This document shows positions 42,060 to 53,635 of a stretch of 64,000 nucleotides of DNA, one piece after another. Under the pieces are notes generated by a model that saw only the letters and a program-made list of their open reading frames with translations, was not told the DNA's origin and searched no databases. Within the stretch, counting starts at the first letter, position 1. Each line of letters starts with the position of its first letter. The translations under genes and the position numbers were made by a program. This DNA comes from Plectrocnemia conspersa. Lineage: Eukaryota > Arthropoda > Insecta > Trichoptera > Polycentropodidae. The stretch spans positions 1 through 64,000 of the forward strand of contig VTFK01000219.1 of assembly GCA_009617715.1 (NCBI GenBank). The letters are read 5' to 3'.

Positions 42060-43063
42060 TGATTAATTTTTATTTCTCAATATAATCTTTTTTTAACTCA
42101 ATACACTTCGCTCGGCGTTTTTTTAACCTGTAAAGCCATTCCGGAAGGCCTTAAAAATATGCTTCTGTTTCGGCGATGGCCTTCTTGTTCGATGTGAATC
42201 TTTTTCCGGTGAGTTTTGTTTGGAAACATTAAAAATTCGCTGGAGGTCAAATCTGGTGAATACGGTGAATAAGGCAATAATTTGAAGTGTAATTCATGCA
42301 TGTTTGCCTTCGAAACTGCAAAACTATCCGTGCATTATCTTGATGGAAGAGCACTTTCTTCTTGGCCAAATGTGGGCGTATTTTCTTCATTTTCACACTC
42401 AACCGGTCCAATAACAGTGCATAATACTATTCATTTATTGTTCGTCCTTTTTTCCAAGTAGTAGCATCCCAAAAAACCGTGCCTATCACTTTGCCGGCCG
42501 ATTTCACCATCTTAGCCTTCTCTGGAAGTCTTCTGAAACCCACTCAAGATCATTTCCTGAACCCCCCCCCCCCCCAAGATCGTTTCCTGAAACTCACTGT
42601 TTCGACTATTCCTTTGTCTCTGGAGTGTAGTGGTGGATCTATGTTTTATCAACGGATATGTATTGGCGCAGGAACTCGTTACGATTGCGACGGAAAAGTG
42701 CGAATCCAGCCATTGGATCAACCGCATAATTTCGTTTAATCTGCACTGCACCCATTTTGCCGATATTTTTTGTGTAAAATTTAAACCACTGAGCCATGTG
42801 ACGTGTCTGTGGCCTCAACAAGTCCGCGCACTGTGACTCGTCGATCACTCAATACCATATCGTGTATTTTGACGATCATTTCTGGCATAGTCACCTCAAG
42901 TGCACGTTCCGAATAATGTTCGACTGCGTTTAAACTCATTCACCCAATTGTAAACAGTTTTAAACGCTGGTGCAGATGTGCCATAAACTTCATCCAACTT
43001 GACTTTGGTGTTTTGCCTTTCAAATGAAAGTGTAATCACTACATGAAACACATTTTTTTCCAT
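42060..43063 (-). pseudogene. mariner transposase pseudogene
   Basis: A functional copy would be a DD34D transposase of about 345 residues with an N-terminal helix-turn-helix. The reading starts at MEKNVFHVVI (ATG at 43063), followed by VKLDEVYGTSAPA and FKTVYNWVNEFKRSRT, the N-terminal DNA-binding region. A later block has FRRNRNEFLRQYISVDKTW (near 42690-42640); the usual motif is TVDETW, so the first catalytic Asp is kept while the next Glu is Lys. Near 42290-42230, LLPYSPYSPDLTSSEFLMFPN matches the family's SPDLAPSD motif, but the Asp usually counted as the third catalytic residue is Glu here. The blocks lie in different frames, and the C-run and duplicated 16-mer at 42545-42592 add a further break. 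Family assignment is firm; the gene is dead. Confidence 0.88.
42562..42575. repeat. C14 homopolymer
   Basis: Fourteen consecutive C residues flanked by near-identical 16-mers, all inside the mariner pseudogene. Confidence 0.9.
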
Positions 43064-43169
43064 TATTCGAAAATAACAAAGGTTGTTTGCTTCAATCGAT
43101 TGTAAAAAGAAAAAGACGCGATGGAAATGGCTGACAATTTGACAGATGGTACTTTTCCGAAACAAATTT

Positions 43170-44080
43170 GTTTCGATACTACTAGCTCTATCTCTTAGAT
43201 TTTCTAAGAAGTTATTGGTATACCTCGAACCAACTAAATATGATTATTAACTACAAAAATACGCTAGAAACAGTATATTAAAATCGTTCTTAGATTTAAA
43301 GATTTTTTCGTGACATTCAACGAAAATGGCAGAAATTATAAATGTTTTGAAAGCTTTAAAATTAGCTGTCGAAAAACTGTCGACGAGATTACAACTTGTG
43401 CTTAATGCAATTTTGAAATTCGAAATCTTATGATAACATCTCAATTCATTCGATGACGACAATCATCATATCGTGTTTACAGTAACAACTCGTAAAACTT
43501 TGAAGAAAGTAGTAACAACTTTTATCAAAAGACTAAGTAAATAACATGAGCAAAATACGCTATACAAATTTTAGAGCTAGTCGAAACGCCATCTGTTGGA
43601 TTTTCTTGTCTTCTCATCCAGAACCTTCGGAATCCTTATCAATTGAACATAACAATGAAACAATTACACGTAATAACAATTTTATAAATTATGTTTAGTA
43701 CTTACATATATAAATTTATATATATATAAATGAAATTTATGCTAATGGTTCATAGTGACCGTATAATTTTAGGCAGTACGCACATTCCGCCCCTATGTTT
43801 GACTTACGTACGGTAAATCAATGATTGTAAACCGAGAGCTCTCTTTTACAAAACAAATATCGGACGACGTCTACGTAATTATTAGTCTGTCAATATCGCA
43901 TGGGTTGATTAAATGTTCGACATATTCAGACATATATTATCAATAAATTTCTTAGTATTTTCACACGGAAAATTAGTCTCGATTGCGCGGAAAGACCCAA
44001 GACTCATTTTTTCGACATACTAGTTACATTTTTATCGGAATACATAATGTCCATGCTAAAAATCAAAGTCATGGTCTGTG
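43170..44080. other. Spacer
   Basis: No gene seen. 43770-43900 is a more complex, unique-looking patch. Confidence 0.4.
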
Positions 44081-44089
44081 GGTTCTTTC

Positions 44090-44475
44090 ATCTGGCGCCG
44101 ATTAAAAAAAGGTTCGACTCTCAATGGAGTCTTTAACGTCGACGACGGATCTGCGCCGGTGACAATTGGCGTATTTACCAGGGTCGTGCTGTATCTTCAT
44201 ACCTTCTGACATGTCACGTCGGAAGCCGCCGCCGTTTCATTGTCCGAATTTGCGTCGATCACTCTGCGGCCCGCGGACGCACGGCTCGGCTGCTCTAACC
44301 GCGGAACTAATTCTTAGCCGGAGCGCCCCTCGGGCTGTTACTGTTTTTTGTGCATGGGCTGCCTCATTCTTGGGCTTACGACTCTCGTGTGTCCAGCAGA
44401 GCGGGTTCAACGCTTGCCGACGACCCACTGACGAAGTAGTGTCGCAAAAACGGCGACTTCATTCATTCAATGTTG
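44090..44475. other. GC-rich island
   Basis: GC-rich with many CpG (GGCCCGCGGACGCACGG). A 130-codon plus-strand frame and a 63-codon minus-strand frame overlap it, but neither shows a domain. Candidate untranslated exon or promoter. Confidence 0.35.
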
Positions 44476-44479
44476 ATAT

Positions 44480-45390
44480 CGTTTCCACTGAAGACTGCGT
44501 ACGACATTGGAAACCAAGTACTCGAGTTATTCTAACTATGATATCTACGACATCGTGAGTGTTGTCCTATTCAAATTCAATGCTCTCTGTCTCATGTTGT
44601 ATGTATCATAGAAACCTCATAATATGTTATTAGGTGTTTATTGAAAAAAGTTTAAAATTGAAATATAATATAGAAAGCATTCTAAACGTCGATGATAATC
44701 GTGCAAAGTTACACTTTAACTTTTCCAAAACGGTATTTTGAATGTCAGTGATACTTTGGAGGGTTCTGAATTATGATAATTAATAGCCGGTTTAATAACA
44801 AGTCCACAAAATTCGCCTCCAACCGTTTTCAAGAGTTGGAAAATTTAAAAGATCGGAAAATTAAATGTATGTTTTTATATATAAATATAATGATGTCATT
44901 GTTGGTGAACCATCAAAACGTATAGTTAACTTTGCACCTGACGTTATCGTTAATGGTTATTTTATGATAAGAACACTGTACTACTGCATGCCCTAAAGCT
45001 AAACCACAGTATGCGATAAAAGCAGTATCTTTGTCGCTAACAGTTTAGAACAGCAACGTCGCAAATTAAGTACACCGCAGTTTTATAACGCCGAAACGCG
45101 AATTTGCTATCACACTTTTTTGTATTCCAGTACCGTTGCTTATTGTTCCAAAATCCAGTCTTCTGAGAATCGGCGAATCGAAAATTACTGCTCTAATGAA
45201 ACAGTCATGCAAATTGTGTGCTGTAGAAGTCGCGTATGACTAACCAACTCTGATCCGTTAAAGAGGCTCTAACTCGCAGAGTATTATCTTGTCAATTGAC
45301 CGAATGAAATCGCTGACCTTCATCAAGTCGTTCTTATTAATTCCTCTTTTGTTAATTCTACGCAAACGATTGTAGGAACTGTGCAACATA
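44480..45390. other. Spacer
   Basis: Nothing recognised; mixed composition. Confidence 0.4.
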
Positions 45391-45399
45391 AATGGTTAC

Positions 45400-45720
45400 A
45401 TCAGCTGTTGGTTGCATTATATCGCACGTGATGAATTGCCTCGTCGGCGAAGTGCAACGACTCATCGAGAATTTGCGCTATATAAATAGTGCGATTGCAC
45501 ACATTCACCTGGAGACGAACGTAAACAATCCGCACTCCAGGCACGCGGTTTTCCTGAATCTCTTTCTCTCTCTCCGTTCGATGGGTCTACGCGCTTGTGC
45601 GAGGGCGACGCACAGCATCTCAGCTGCGTTCAACACCTTGACCTGCGCCGAGAGAGCACACGGCCATTGTTTCTATTTGCGTGTCCGGCGAAGTTCACAG
45701 CACTCTCTTGATCTTTAGAT
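45400..45720 (+). promoter_or_regulatory. GC-rich island with TATA box, candidate core promoter
   Basis: A clear TATATAAATAG lies at 45479-45489 on the plus strand. About 28 bp downstream is ATTCACCT (A at 45507), a fair initiator. The following 200 bp are GC-rich with CT-rich stretches (CTCTTTCTCTCTCTCC), as in many insect 5' untranslated leaders. The overlapping 108-codon frame shows no domain. The target gene is not in view. Confidence 0.4.
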
Positions 45721-45758
45721 GCGTTTCTCTCTCTATTGTAAATGCGTTAACTACTGTT

Positions 45759-45790
45759 TTAACCCTTTGATTACCAAAATGGCAAAAAAA
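45759..45790 (+). mobile_element. Possible TTAA-type element end
   Basis: TTAACCCTTTGATTACCAAA resembles the ends at 46947 and 55949. No clear palindrome or partner end was found. Confidence 0.3.
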
Positions 45791-45984
45791 TGATAAATTA
45801 TACATATGAGTTGTGGTTTAAATATAATCATGGTTATCTTGTTATCACCTCCTTTATAACCAAAAGACATTCCATATGAGTGGATGTCTTGAGGAAGACA
45901 CAATCGTGATTTTTTATTCATACATGTTCTATATAAGAAGTAGCTCATTATTACAGATTTTTTATATCTAGTATGTATGCCATA

Positions 45985-46075
45985 GCTCGATTTGAATTAT
46001 TCATCCGCGAGATTAGGAAAATCTAAGAAAACCTAATCTGTGATGATATATCAGAATTAAAACTATATAATAATC
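45985..46075 (-). mobile_element. SINE body fragment
   Basis: CGCGAGATTAGGAAAATCTA, then AAAACCTAATCTGTGATGAT, matches the body of the SINE at 8915-8985 in the same orientation. Head and tail are missing. Confidence 0.55.
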
Positions 46076-46079
46076 ATTA

Positions 46080-46650
46080 ATTCCGACATAAATAAATACA
46101 AAACATGAATTCTATATGAACCTTTTTTTAAATTTATGTCGTGTTAGAGAGATCGGAATTAAAAAATGAATTATAAATCTGTTGTGCCATAGATTAATAA
46201 TGCAAGACTAAAACGTGGCACAGCATGTGTGTCATGTCAGATTTCTAGAATACTTTATATATTTCAATTAACAACTAATAACATCTTAAGAGGTTTCTAT
46301 AATGCACAAATGAGACAAAGCAAGCATTGAATTTGAAGAGGAAAACACTCAGCTCATGACGACGATATCATAAGTAAAACTACATTTTGCTAAAATAACA
46401 TCGCGTAATTAATCTATGGTACAACATATTTCTATATTACCATGCAGCGATCCTCATTTTAAATTTAAAACATTTTTTTGTTTAAATTGTTGGTTCGGTG
46501 ATTATTGCGCAAACGAAAATTACGCACAGCTTAATTTCAAACAGCAAAAATTCTGATCATGGATTATCAATTTACACTTATATGTATATTTAATAATGTC
46601 TGTAAGTATAACAGGTGTTAATACCTATGATTTTAATGTAAAAATATTTT
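46080..46650. other. AT-rich spacer
   Basis: Nothing recognised. Confidence 0.4.
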
Positions 46651-46657
46651 ACAATTA

Positions 46658-46760
46658 CAGTCGACCTCTCTATAGCGTATAGATTGGGACTTCGTTGTAG
46701 GAATAATACGTTATAAGGGGGACTTGAGTACGCTATAGGGAGGGAGGGGGGTTCTGTATA
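46658..46760 (+). mobile_element. Left end of pogo-like element
   Basis: CAGTCGACCTCTCTATAGCG, then AATACGTTATAAGGGGGACT, parallels 9233-9290. No right end was found before the TTAA element at 46947. Confidence 0.55.
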
Positions 46761-46946
46761 TTATTAATTTACATTGGTATGATACACTTTCATTTCCTCT
46801 AACTATACAATTTTTTACTCAAAAATAGAGAAAAATATAAATAAATATAAAAATTCAGAATTTTCGCTGTGTGTAATTTTTATTTTAATAATCAATATTC
46901 CGATCACCATTTATTTTTCATTTTTTTTATTAATATGCGGTGATCC

Positions 46947-47194
46947 TTAACCCTTTGCCAGTAGCTGGTATTTTTGAACGTTATTTCGCACTTTGCTAAT
47001 ATGTGGGGGAGCACTTATTTATGCCATAAGTTATTTAAATATTAGTTTAATAAATTAAATTGTTTTTCAACCTTGAATTATACAAAAAAAACATATTACA
47101 AGGCTCAAAGGTTCATGACACCTTAAGGTGCCGAATACATACTGGAGATTTTCTTGATGACGTCTATAGGTGTCGTCCGCAGTCAAAGAGTTAA
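46947..47194. mobile_element. Short TTAA element (piggyBac-like MITE)
   Basis: TTAA at 46947-46950 and 47191-47194. The left end CCCTTTGCCAGTAGCTGG and the reverse complement of the right end (CTCTTTGACTGCGGACG) are imperfect inverted repeats. Palindromes lie inside the right end: CACCTTAAGGTG at 47119-47130 and the degenerate GACGTCTATAGGTGTC at 47159-47174. The element is 240 bp between the TTAA sites and has no gene. Confidence 0.75.
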
Positions 47195-47337
47195 ACATTT
47201 GAATATTTTTTTTTGTTTAAATTGTTTTTTCAAATATATTTATTAATTCTTAATATCAGTTGCTGTCAACTGGTGAAGTTTACTCGTGTATCCGCACGAC
47301 TTGTATTGTGTTAAAGAAAGTCTTATTAACGTATTGA

Positions 47338-47366
47338 TAGATGTCGGATTTATTATCCGACATCTA
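47338..47366. repeat. Perfect 12-bp-stem hairpin
   Basis: TAGATGTCGGAT, loop TTATT, ATCCGACATCTA. Further AGATAA/TTATCT repeats follow. Confidence 0.8.
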
Positions 47367-47614
47367 AATTTATTTATCTAAAATAGTCAGATAAAAAATT
47401 CAAACCGAACAAAAATAAGATAACTTATCTAATAGCAATATAAATATAAGAGTGAGATTATATTTAATACAATATTAATAAATTTCGAACTGACGTTGTG
47501 TATAATGGGTTGCTTTCATCTATCGCAATAAAACCAATATACGTATTATTGAATCCTGAAGTAAAAGGAAAAATGTATGTGTCGCGTCGATAATTACAAT
47601 CATATCCATCAAGA

Positions 47615-47935
47615 TAGACCAGTGGTATAAGTTTCACTAATGCATGAAAGACATGTGTTCGAATCCCTTACAGATTTCTTTCGTGTCTGGGAGATCAAAA
47701 CTATTTATATAATTTTGATCTATCATCACAGATGAGGTTTTCCTATTTTCCTAATCTTGTGAATAAATAGCTAAAATAAAATCTATTAACTATATAATTG
47801 ATAAAATAAATCTCGCTGATTCACTTTGACTTTAGTATAATATCTTACTACTTACTTAGTAGTTGTTGATTGTGTTTACTTCGTTGCAACGTATTGGGCT
47901 AACGCTTGTCATTTTCAAATGGAATATTTACAATA
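47615..47935 (+). mobile_element. tRNA-derived SINE, most complete copy
   Basis: The head runs from GACCAGTGGTATAAG through the B-box-like GTTCGAATCCC (47679-47690). The body CTATCATCACAGATGAGG, then CTAATCTTGTGAAT, precedes a tail of TAGTTGTTGATTGTGTTTAC and GCAACGTATTGGGCTAACG. The end runs into TTTACAATAAATAAAT. This copy gives the fullest order of blocks for the family: tRNA-like head, body, conserved tail, short A/T-rich end. Confidence 0.8.
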
Positions 47936-47939
47936 AATA

Positions 47940-49430
47940 AATATAATTATAAAATAAATGTTACTATATTTGGACGGTAGTGGGGTATTAATAATGAAAG
48001 TGATACTATATTGGTTAATAGACATTTTATTACTAATTTAATTATTTGTAATTATATTCGTTAATTTCAGACATGAAATAAAGGAAACGACACTTTCTCG
48101 GCTTATATGGACGCGCCGACACTGGTTTATAGTATTATTTAACAATATACACACAATATCTACCAATAATCAAAATATAAAAATTAGCATGTGAATGACC
48201 CATTTAAAATTTAAAAAAGCTGCCCATTGTACACTAGAAAAAAACAAATTTTTTGTAAAAATCGTGGTGGTACAATTAAAGTTGTTTAGCGAGCAATCTT
48301 ATTTTTTTAATAATAAAACATGGTTTATAATCGTGTATAAAATAGCAATGATAATAGCAGCATACTTATTTATAGTTCAGATAACAATATTGCATTTTCA
48401 ATTGAACCTGCCGCAAACCATTCATTGATAACTCTAATCTTTGGACTAATAGTCTCTATCTTTGATGCATATATTGACCATCAAAATCTCTATCTGTCTT
48501 TGAAAGAATTTTTATTTTGTAAACACTCTAGGCGGCGGTAGTGTTTGTTCTTTTGTGTATCACTTTAAAGATTAGATAGAATGATGTGTGTAAATCAATC
48601 AAAATCATACGTTTATAACTGCTTCTCTAAAACACACTATGTTCGGGAGCACGTTTTGGGTTAAATATAGCATTCGGCGTCATACTGTGTGTTTATATAT
48701 AGGTTATCACACCGGCAGTGAAAATTTTATGTGTACATTAACGAACTAACTTATTAGGGGTGTTTATATAATATAACATTCACAGTGCACGTAAATATAC
48801 ACGATGTTTGTAATGTTGTTAACATTAGATAACTAATTGTTATGTGTAGTTAAAATAATAATAATAATGTTAGTAAATATAAACAAATTTAATTATGTTT
48901 ATTTTAAATATAATTGATTACTATAATGAATATATATGTTGTATGTAGTATTATGTATTTGTTATGACTTAAAGTAAAATTATTGTATGTATATCGAAAC
49001 TCGCTCTAGGAAAACTTAAGAAACCTGATTAATAAATAGACAACCTACCGCACACAGTGTCTCATCATGCAATGGCCGTTAAAGTGATGTTCGTGCATTT
49101 TCTTTTTATGCTGTTTTCAACTTCATAAACATTTTCTTTTAAAATTATTAACAAGTACACAATAGAATGGCAAATATTTGCATAGTACGCGAATAAATAT
49201 TAACTCCCGAGTATTCGCGAGTTTGTTTAGTGCTAGTTTAATTTAAAACTAGATAACGGTTTTTGCTGATGGTAAGGCTTTTAATAATTATATACTCTAT
49301 TCTAAAACGATTGATCCTCTTATTTATCTTTCATATGCAACTATAATTACCACTTTTTAAAATTTATTACGTATCTTCTACATTATTTTTTTGATGTATC
49401 TGGACAATCCAAGAAAAACTTGATGAAATA
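47940..49430. other. AT-rich spacer
   Basis: No gene seen; the 77-codon frame at 48195-48428 has no motif. Confidence 0.4.
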
Positions 49431-49439
49431 AAAAAAAAC

Positions 49440-50220
49440 TATATCTCTTGGCGGTTGTTCGCGCACAGGCTCGTACAGACGAAAGGCGCCGTAATTTTAG
49501 ACCCCGCAATGTCTTCTTGCTTATTCACTTAAAATGATAGGCGATGCGCATGGAAAATGCATTTAAAAATAAATAAAAATTAGATAAAATTACATATATA
49601 ATTATAATTAAAAAATATAAGGCAATATCGATAGCGATAAACGGCCTGTCGCTATCACCATGCAAGTATATCACAACCTTCATGGTGATAAGGACAAGCG
49701 AATCTGTCCCTATCTCCACGTGCATAGAACACTATCTTATTTTGTTTATTAAGTTCATTAGATGTATTTATATAGAATATATCATCCCGTTTGTGATTCG
49801 ATATACTGAGCATTTCTTGTGTATACCAAAACACCTTTATTGCAACACGCACGGAATTGCCCTCCAACTCATAGCTCAAAAGGGCCATCGGGTAAATTGC
49901 GAAAGTTTCGACAGTTGCGTGTCGTTCGCCATCACGGTCGTTAAGTGGAAACGGTGATACTATGCGACCAACAACATTATTTTTCCGCGATAGGAGTAAT
50001 TCCGTCAGCGACATGTTTCCTGTGTTCGCTCAGTGAGGCGGCACTCTAGACCGCGATGATGACCTATGCTCGTCGTCCAGGAATAGTGACTTGGTCTAAA
50101 TGTGTAGCACTCTCACACTAACATGCCAATTTGCGATAATACAGAACTGTCTTCCAGCAGATAATACAAAACGGCGAGGTCAAGCGGGTGCATCGGCGGT
50201 TTGACAACTCTCGATGTTGT
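49440..50220. other. Mixed region: repeat copy plus GC-richer island
   Basis: 49640-49760 contains GTCGCTATCACCATG and CATGGTGATAAGGAC, an interrupted inverted repeat. It resembles 52550-52620, where GTGGTGATAGAAACAG precedes CCTATCACCGCGC. 49855-50220 is GC-richer and unique. A 119-codon minus-strand frame (50014-49655) crosses both parts; since it runs into repeat-like DNA and has no domain, I do not call it a gene. Confidence 0.4.
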
Positions 50221-50229
50221 TCCGCGTAT

Positions 50230-52090
50230 TTTTTATGAAGACCGTGGATACACATACTGAAAAATATAGTTGAAATGCGTGAGAACCTCGTATGAATTTT
50301 TTTATAAAAATATGTATTGTTTAGTAAATAAATTAGGAATTAGACTCATATTTACATAGTGCGATTCACCTAACAAAATTTTTGCTAAGTGCAATATAAT
50401 CAAAGCATTTTTAGTACTTCAAATAATTTATTTTATAATAAAATAATCACCAAAACAATAGCACAAATGATTTCAGATGATATTTTTTCCTTAATCATTA
50501 AATTGTCATTAGATTAGGCTTCAAAAATCGTAAAAAAACAGTGTTTCTAGCCGTAGGTGTGCTTCTTAACTATTATTTGAGATGAATGCTTATTATCTAG
50601 AAAGCTAGTTGCCTTAATTGAGCAGGAATGTTTAAATATTGAAAACGATGGCCACAGGATAAGCATATATTTCAAAACCGGTAGTTCGTTTAATTAATTT
50701 GGCGGTATATTTGTGCGTTTAGCGATATACTTATAGCGACAAGTTTAACTTGTTAATTAATATTAATTCTATCGATCACAGGTGTGTTTTCAACTTAATA
50801 TTTATTCGAATCTTATAAATATATGCAAAGTTATGGTAATCACTGTTTTTATACAAACAAACATCACATTGTGAAGAAAGTATATTTCATGAGTTTTTAA
50901 TATCTTGGTTACCCTTTAAAAAATATACAAATATTGTACTTAACTGGATTATGCTTACGGCAATGAACAATGCCATTAAGTGTCGAGAACGGTTTTTTTT
51001 ATGAAATTCAGGAAAATTAACCAATTTGGAACGACGCATGCTGGGTGTCAAAAAACCAAAGTAGGAGCGATACTTTTATCAACTCATATATAACACAGAT
51101 ATTCGTATCAACTCATAGATAACACATAGGTGCTAGTAGATAACACAATAAAGGATCAGCGTATAAAGTATTTTTAGAAGTACCTGAATCTAAGAAAGAT
51201 TGATCAAACGATTCTTATTGTTTGAAACACGAAATATTTATAAATAACCAGACGATTGTTCATTATGTTTCAAAAAAATTATGAAGACAATAATGACTAT
51301 TGAGTGAATTTATTCAATATCCTCAAAGAAAATATTCCGACTCTTGAATTCGTTTTTTCCAAAATTCACAACCATGTAATAACATTCAACAATATATTAC
51401 AGCATAAACTTAGAGCATTCAGTTCGACTGCGAATGGACATTATTTTTCGGTCTTTGTTATTACTGATTAGTAAAAAAATTAATAATGTCAATATCGGTA
51501 ATACCGAGGCAATCCCTAATTATATCGTTATATCTAATCCCCTTTAGTTGACAATTTGACATAATCCAGTGAAGTTTCAACAGTAGTCAGTGTCGTCTTG
51601 TGACCAATGTAATTGTTAGTATATTTTTCACTTGTATTCTTACTATCACTATTGACTGAAAATATAAACGGGTGCTATTTAACAGGAAAATATTTTGAGA
51701 AATTTTGTATGTGCATTAAAAAAAATATTTTGTTCCATAAAATGAATTGGTTGTGCATTAATGTAATGTAAATCTTGGGATATTTCTTCAGAAAAAGATT
51801 ATTTGTTTTCTCTTATGACCAACAGTAATACACAAACAATTCGTTTTATGGAATAATTATTTTATATATTTCCCATTTAAATTTTCATGATCGACATTAT
51901 CATTTTCATTTAAAAATTTCCATTAATCGACATATTCCAGATATATCACATATGAATCCCATGCATCTATTTCCACGTTAGGAAGATTTGTCTCCCCGAC
52001 CTAACAAGTGCTACTGATTTTACTTTTTGACGAAGATCCTACTATTGTACCATGTTAGAATCCAATGTCATTTATATTCAGAAATTAACC
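50230..52090. other. AT-rich spacer
   Basis: Nothing recognised. Confidence 0.4.
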
Positions 52091-52132
52091 AAGCTATTAT
52101 CTTCCTCAGCCCGAGCTTTGAGATGACTTGAT

Positions 52133-52321
52133 TTAATTATCCACGAGATCATCGTTTGTTTTCATTTTGCTTTCATTTGGATAAAATGGAGCATTATTTA
52201 ATAACATTACTGCTTTTTGCGGCAACCCTTCACTTTTAAAAAATCTCACTTCAGGAACCCATTGGGCTTTTAACCAATCATTGAAGATCTCTCTATCCAT
52301 ACATTCTCTTTTTTTTGACAA
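52133..52321 (-). pseudogene. Tigger/Jerky-like (pogo) transposase fragment
   Basis: The 62-codon frame contains MDREIFNDWLKAQWVPEVR, FKSEGLPQKAVML and LNNAPFYPNE. This is the middle of the DDE domain shared by Tigger transposases and Jerky-like proteins, where the usual text is WF-x-x-FVPEVR, then KALLLLDNAPSHP. The Asp of the usual LLDNAP, a catalytic residue, is Asn here. The rest of the protein (HTH and CENP-B-type DNA-binding domains, first Asp) was not found nearby, and the usual following PPNVTS motif is also missing. Element ends could not be placed. It is a strong family match over a short piece, and a dead copy. Confidence 0.8.
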
Positions 52322-52479
52322 AAGATTTTTTTTATTTCAGTCCTCTTACCACATCGTTTATTTCTTATGTAACAACAAACGCGCATTTTCATTAAAAATA
52401 AATTAAAAAACATTGAATTTATTTCATACGCGGATAAACCGCACCCGAATAATCACTCAAGTCGATAAAGGAAAGAATG

Positions 52480-52620
52480 CACGTGCGCAGTGATAAAGAC
52501 AGGCGCATTTCTTAGTTATCGATCGTTTGATTGCATAACATAATGGAGGTAGCGTGGTGATAGAAACAGTACCTATCACCGCGCATATTGAACGTTATTT
52601 TATATTCATAAAATTTTTAT
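52480..52620. repeat. Copy of a GGTGATAG...CTATCACC repeat
   Basis: GTGGTGATAGAAACAGTACC followed by TATCACCGCGC shares order and wording with 49680-49740 (ATGGTGATAAGGAC, then CTATCTCCACGTGCATAG). Unidentified family. Confidence 0.4.
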
Positions 52621-52765
52621 CAAAAATCTCATTGCTATTTAAAATTCAAAAGCTTTTAGTTAGTACTCTTAAATCGTCATTTTCTGCTGTCCGTTTATCT
52701 TACATAGAGGAACATTTATTTATTATTATTTTTTTGAATTACGAAGATCTTGCATTATAGCTTTG

Positions 52766-53130
52766 TTGGCGCATGCGCTCGAGTACGTATCGTGATATCG
52801 ATATGATGATGGTAATTGTGCTATCTGCCGCCGAAAGGCCGAACTTCGCGCGTGCTCCCCCGGTCGTCGAGAAGACGACGACGACCGTGCGGTGAGCAAT
52901 TCGAAAATTCCCGCATTACCGGTTTGTCTGCATTTTTTACAACCGGCGCCGCCGCTTCCCGAACTGTGGGGCGCGTCCTCAGAACCGGGCGCTGCGACCT
53001 TGCCGTCGAGACGCACATACGAGTATTTGGGAATTTATGGTTTTCGTCTCGAAAAGCTTCTTTTTCTTTGCATTCGGCGGTCGAGGGGGGGCGGTTCTTA
53101 ATTTTGCTTCTTGACCGGCGGCGACGATAA
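52766..53130. promoter_or_regulatory. GC-rich island with GCGCATGCGC motif, candidate promoter
   Basis: A perfect 10-bp palindrome GCGCATGCGC lies at 52769-52778, resembling NRF-1/EWG sites, at the edge of a strongly GC-rich island (GACGACGACGACCGTGCGG). Several overlapping frames on both strands result from the composition and carry no domain. Candidate promoter or first exon of an unseen gene. Confidence 0.4.
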
Positions 53131-53139
53131 ATTAGAACT

Positions 53140-53560
53140 TTATGGCTTGCAATTATTAGGAAAAAATGCTTTGTTAAGCCAAGGACAATGTGGTTATTTT
53201 TTTTATCGGGCGCTTTGTTATGATTTTTAATTTTTGATGTATTATAAAAATATCTTTATTTCAAAACAAGTATTTTGTCTTAGCTGATTTTATACATTTC
53301 TCTTAGTTTTTAAGTGTGTCTTTCTTAATTGACAATTAACGAAGAGACTTAAAAATAACCATGGTCTACTGAATATTGTTTATATTAAATAAATAATACA
53401 AAATAACTTGAGCTGTATTATTAATACATTTTTTCAGACAAATATGCAAATAAAAATCGTGAAATTTATCTAATAAACTTTTTAAAGAAAAAACATACAA
53501 ATTATAGTATTTTATTATGGTATTTTTTCAAAGCGATTAAATGTATGTATACGAATAATC
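53140..53560. other. AT-rich spacer
   Basis: Nothing recognised. Confidence 0.4.
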
Positions 53561-53568
53561 AGTGGGAA

Positions 53569-53590
53569 GTGTGTGTGTGTGGGGGGGGGG
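53569..53590. repeat. (GT)n followed by poly-G
   Basis: About six GT units run directly into ten G residues. Confidence 0.85.
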
Positions 53591-53635
53591 AGGGTAAATT
53601 TCGTCCATTATAATTACAGATTTTTCTAACCCAGA

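Larger units (their letters stand above)
42011..43170 (-). mobile_element. mariner transposon, degenerate
   Basis: One end at 42011 begins TAGGTCACTAAGTCCTGAC, resembling a mariner terminus. The transposase on the minus strand fills most of the interval. The other terminus should lie about 43100-43200 but I cannot place it with confidence. A run of 14 C residues at 42562-42575 lies between two copies of AAGATCrTTTCCTGAA within the coding part. Confidence 0.8.

Noticed and set aside
42479..42848. Plus-strand frames opposite the mariner gene
   Set aside because: Antisense shadows of the mariner transposase pseudogene.
47630..47700. Possible tRNA gene (GTTCGAATCCC)
   Set aside because: No full cloverleaf; the match is the head of a SINE, confirmed by body and tail blocks downstream.
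49655..50014. 119-codon minus-strand frame
   Set aside because: Crosses a repeat-like segment and a GC-richer island; no family resemblance.
52726..53130. Four overlapping frames of 65-104 codons on both strands
   Set aside because: Mutually exclusive frames in a GC-rich island with low-complexity Arg/Ser content; none shows a domain.
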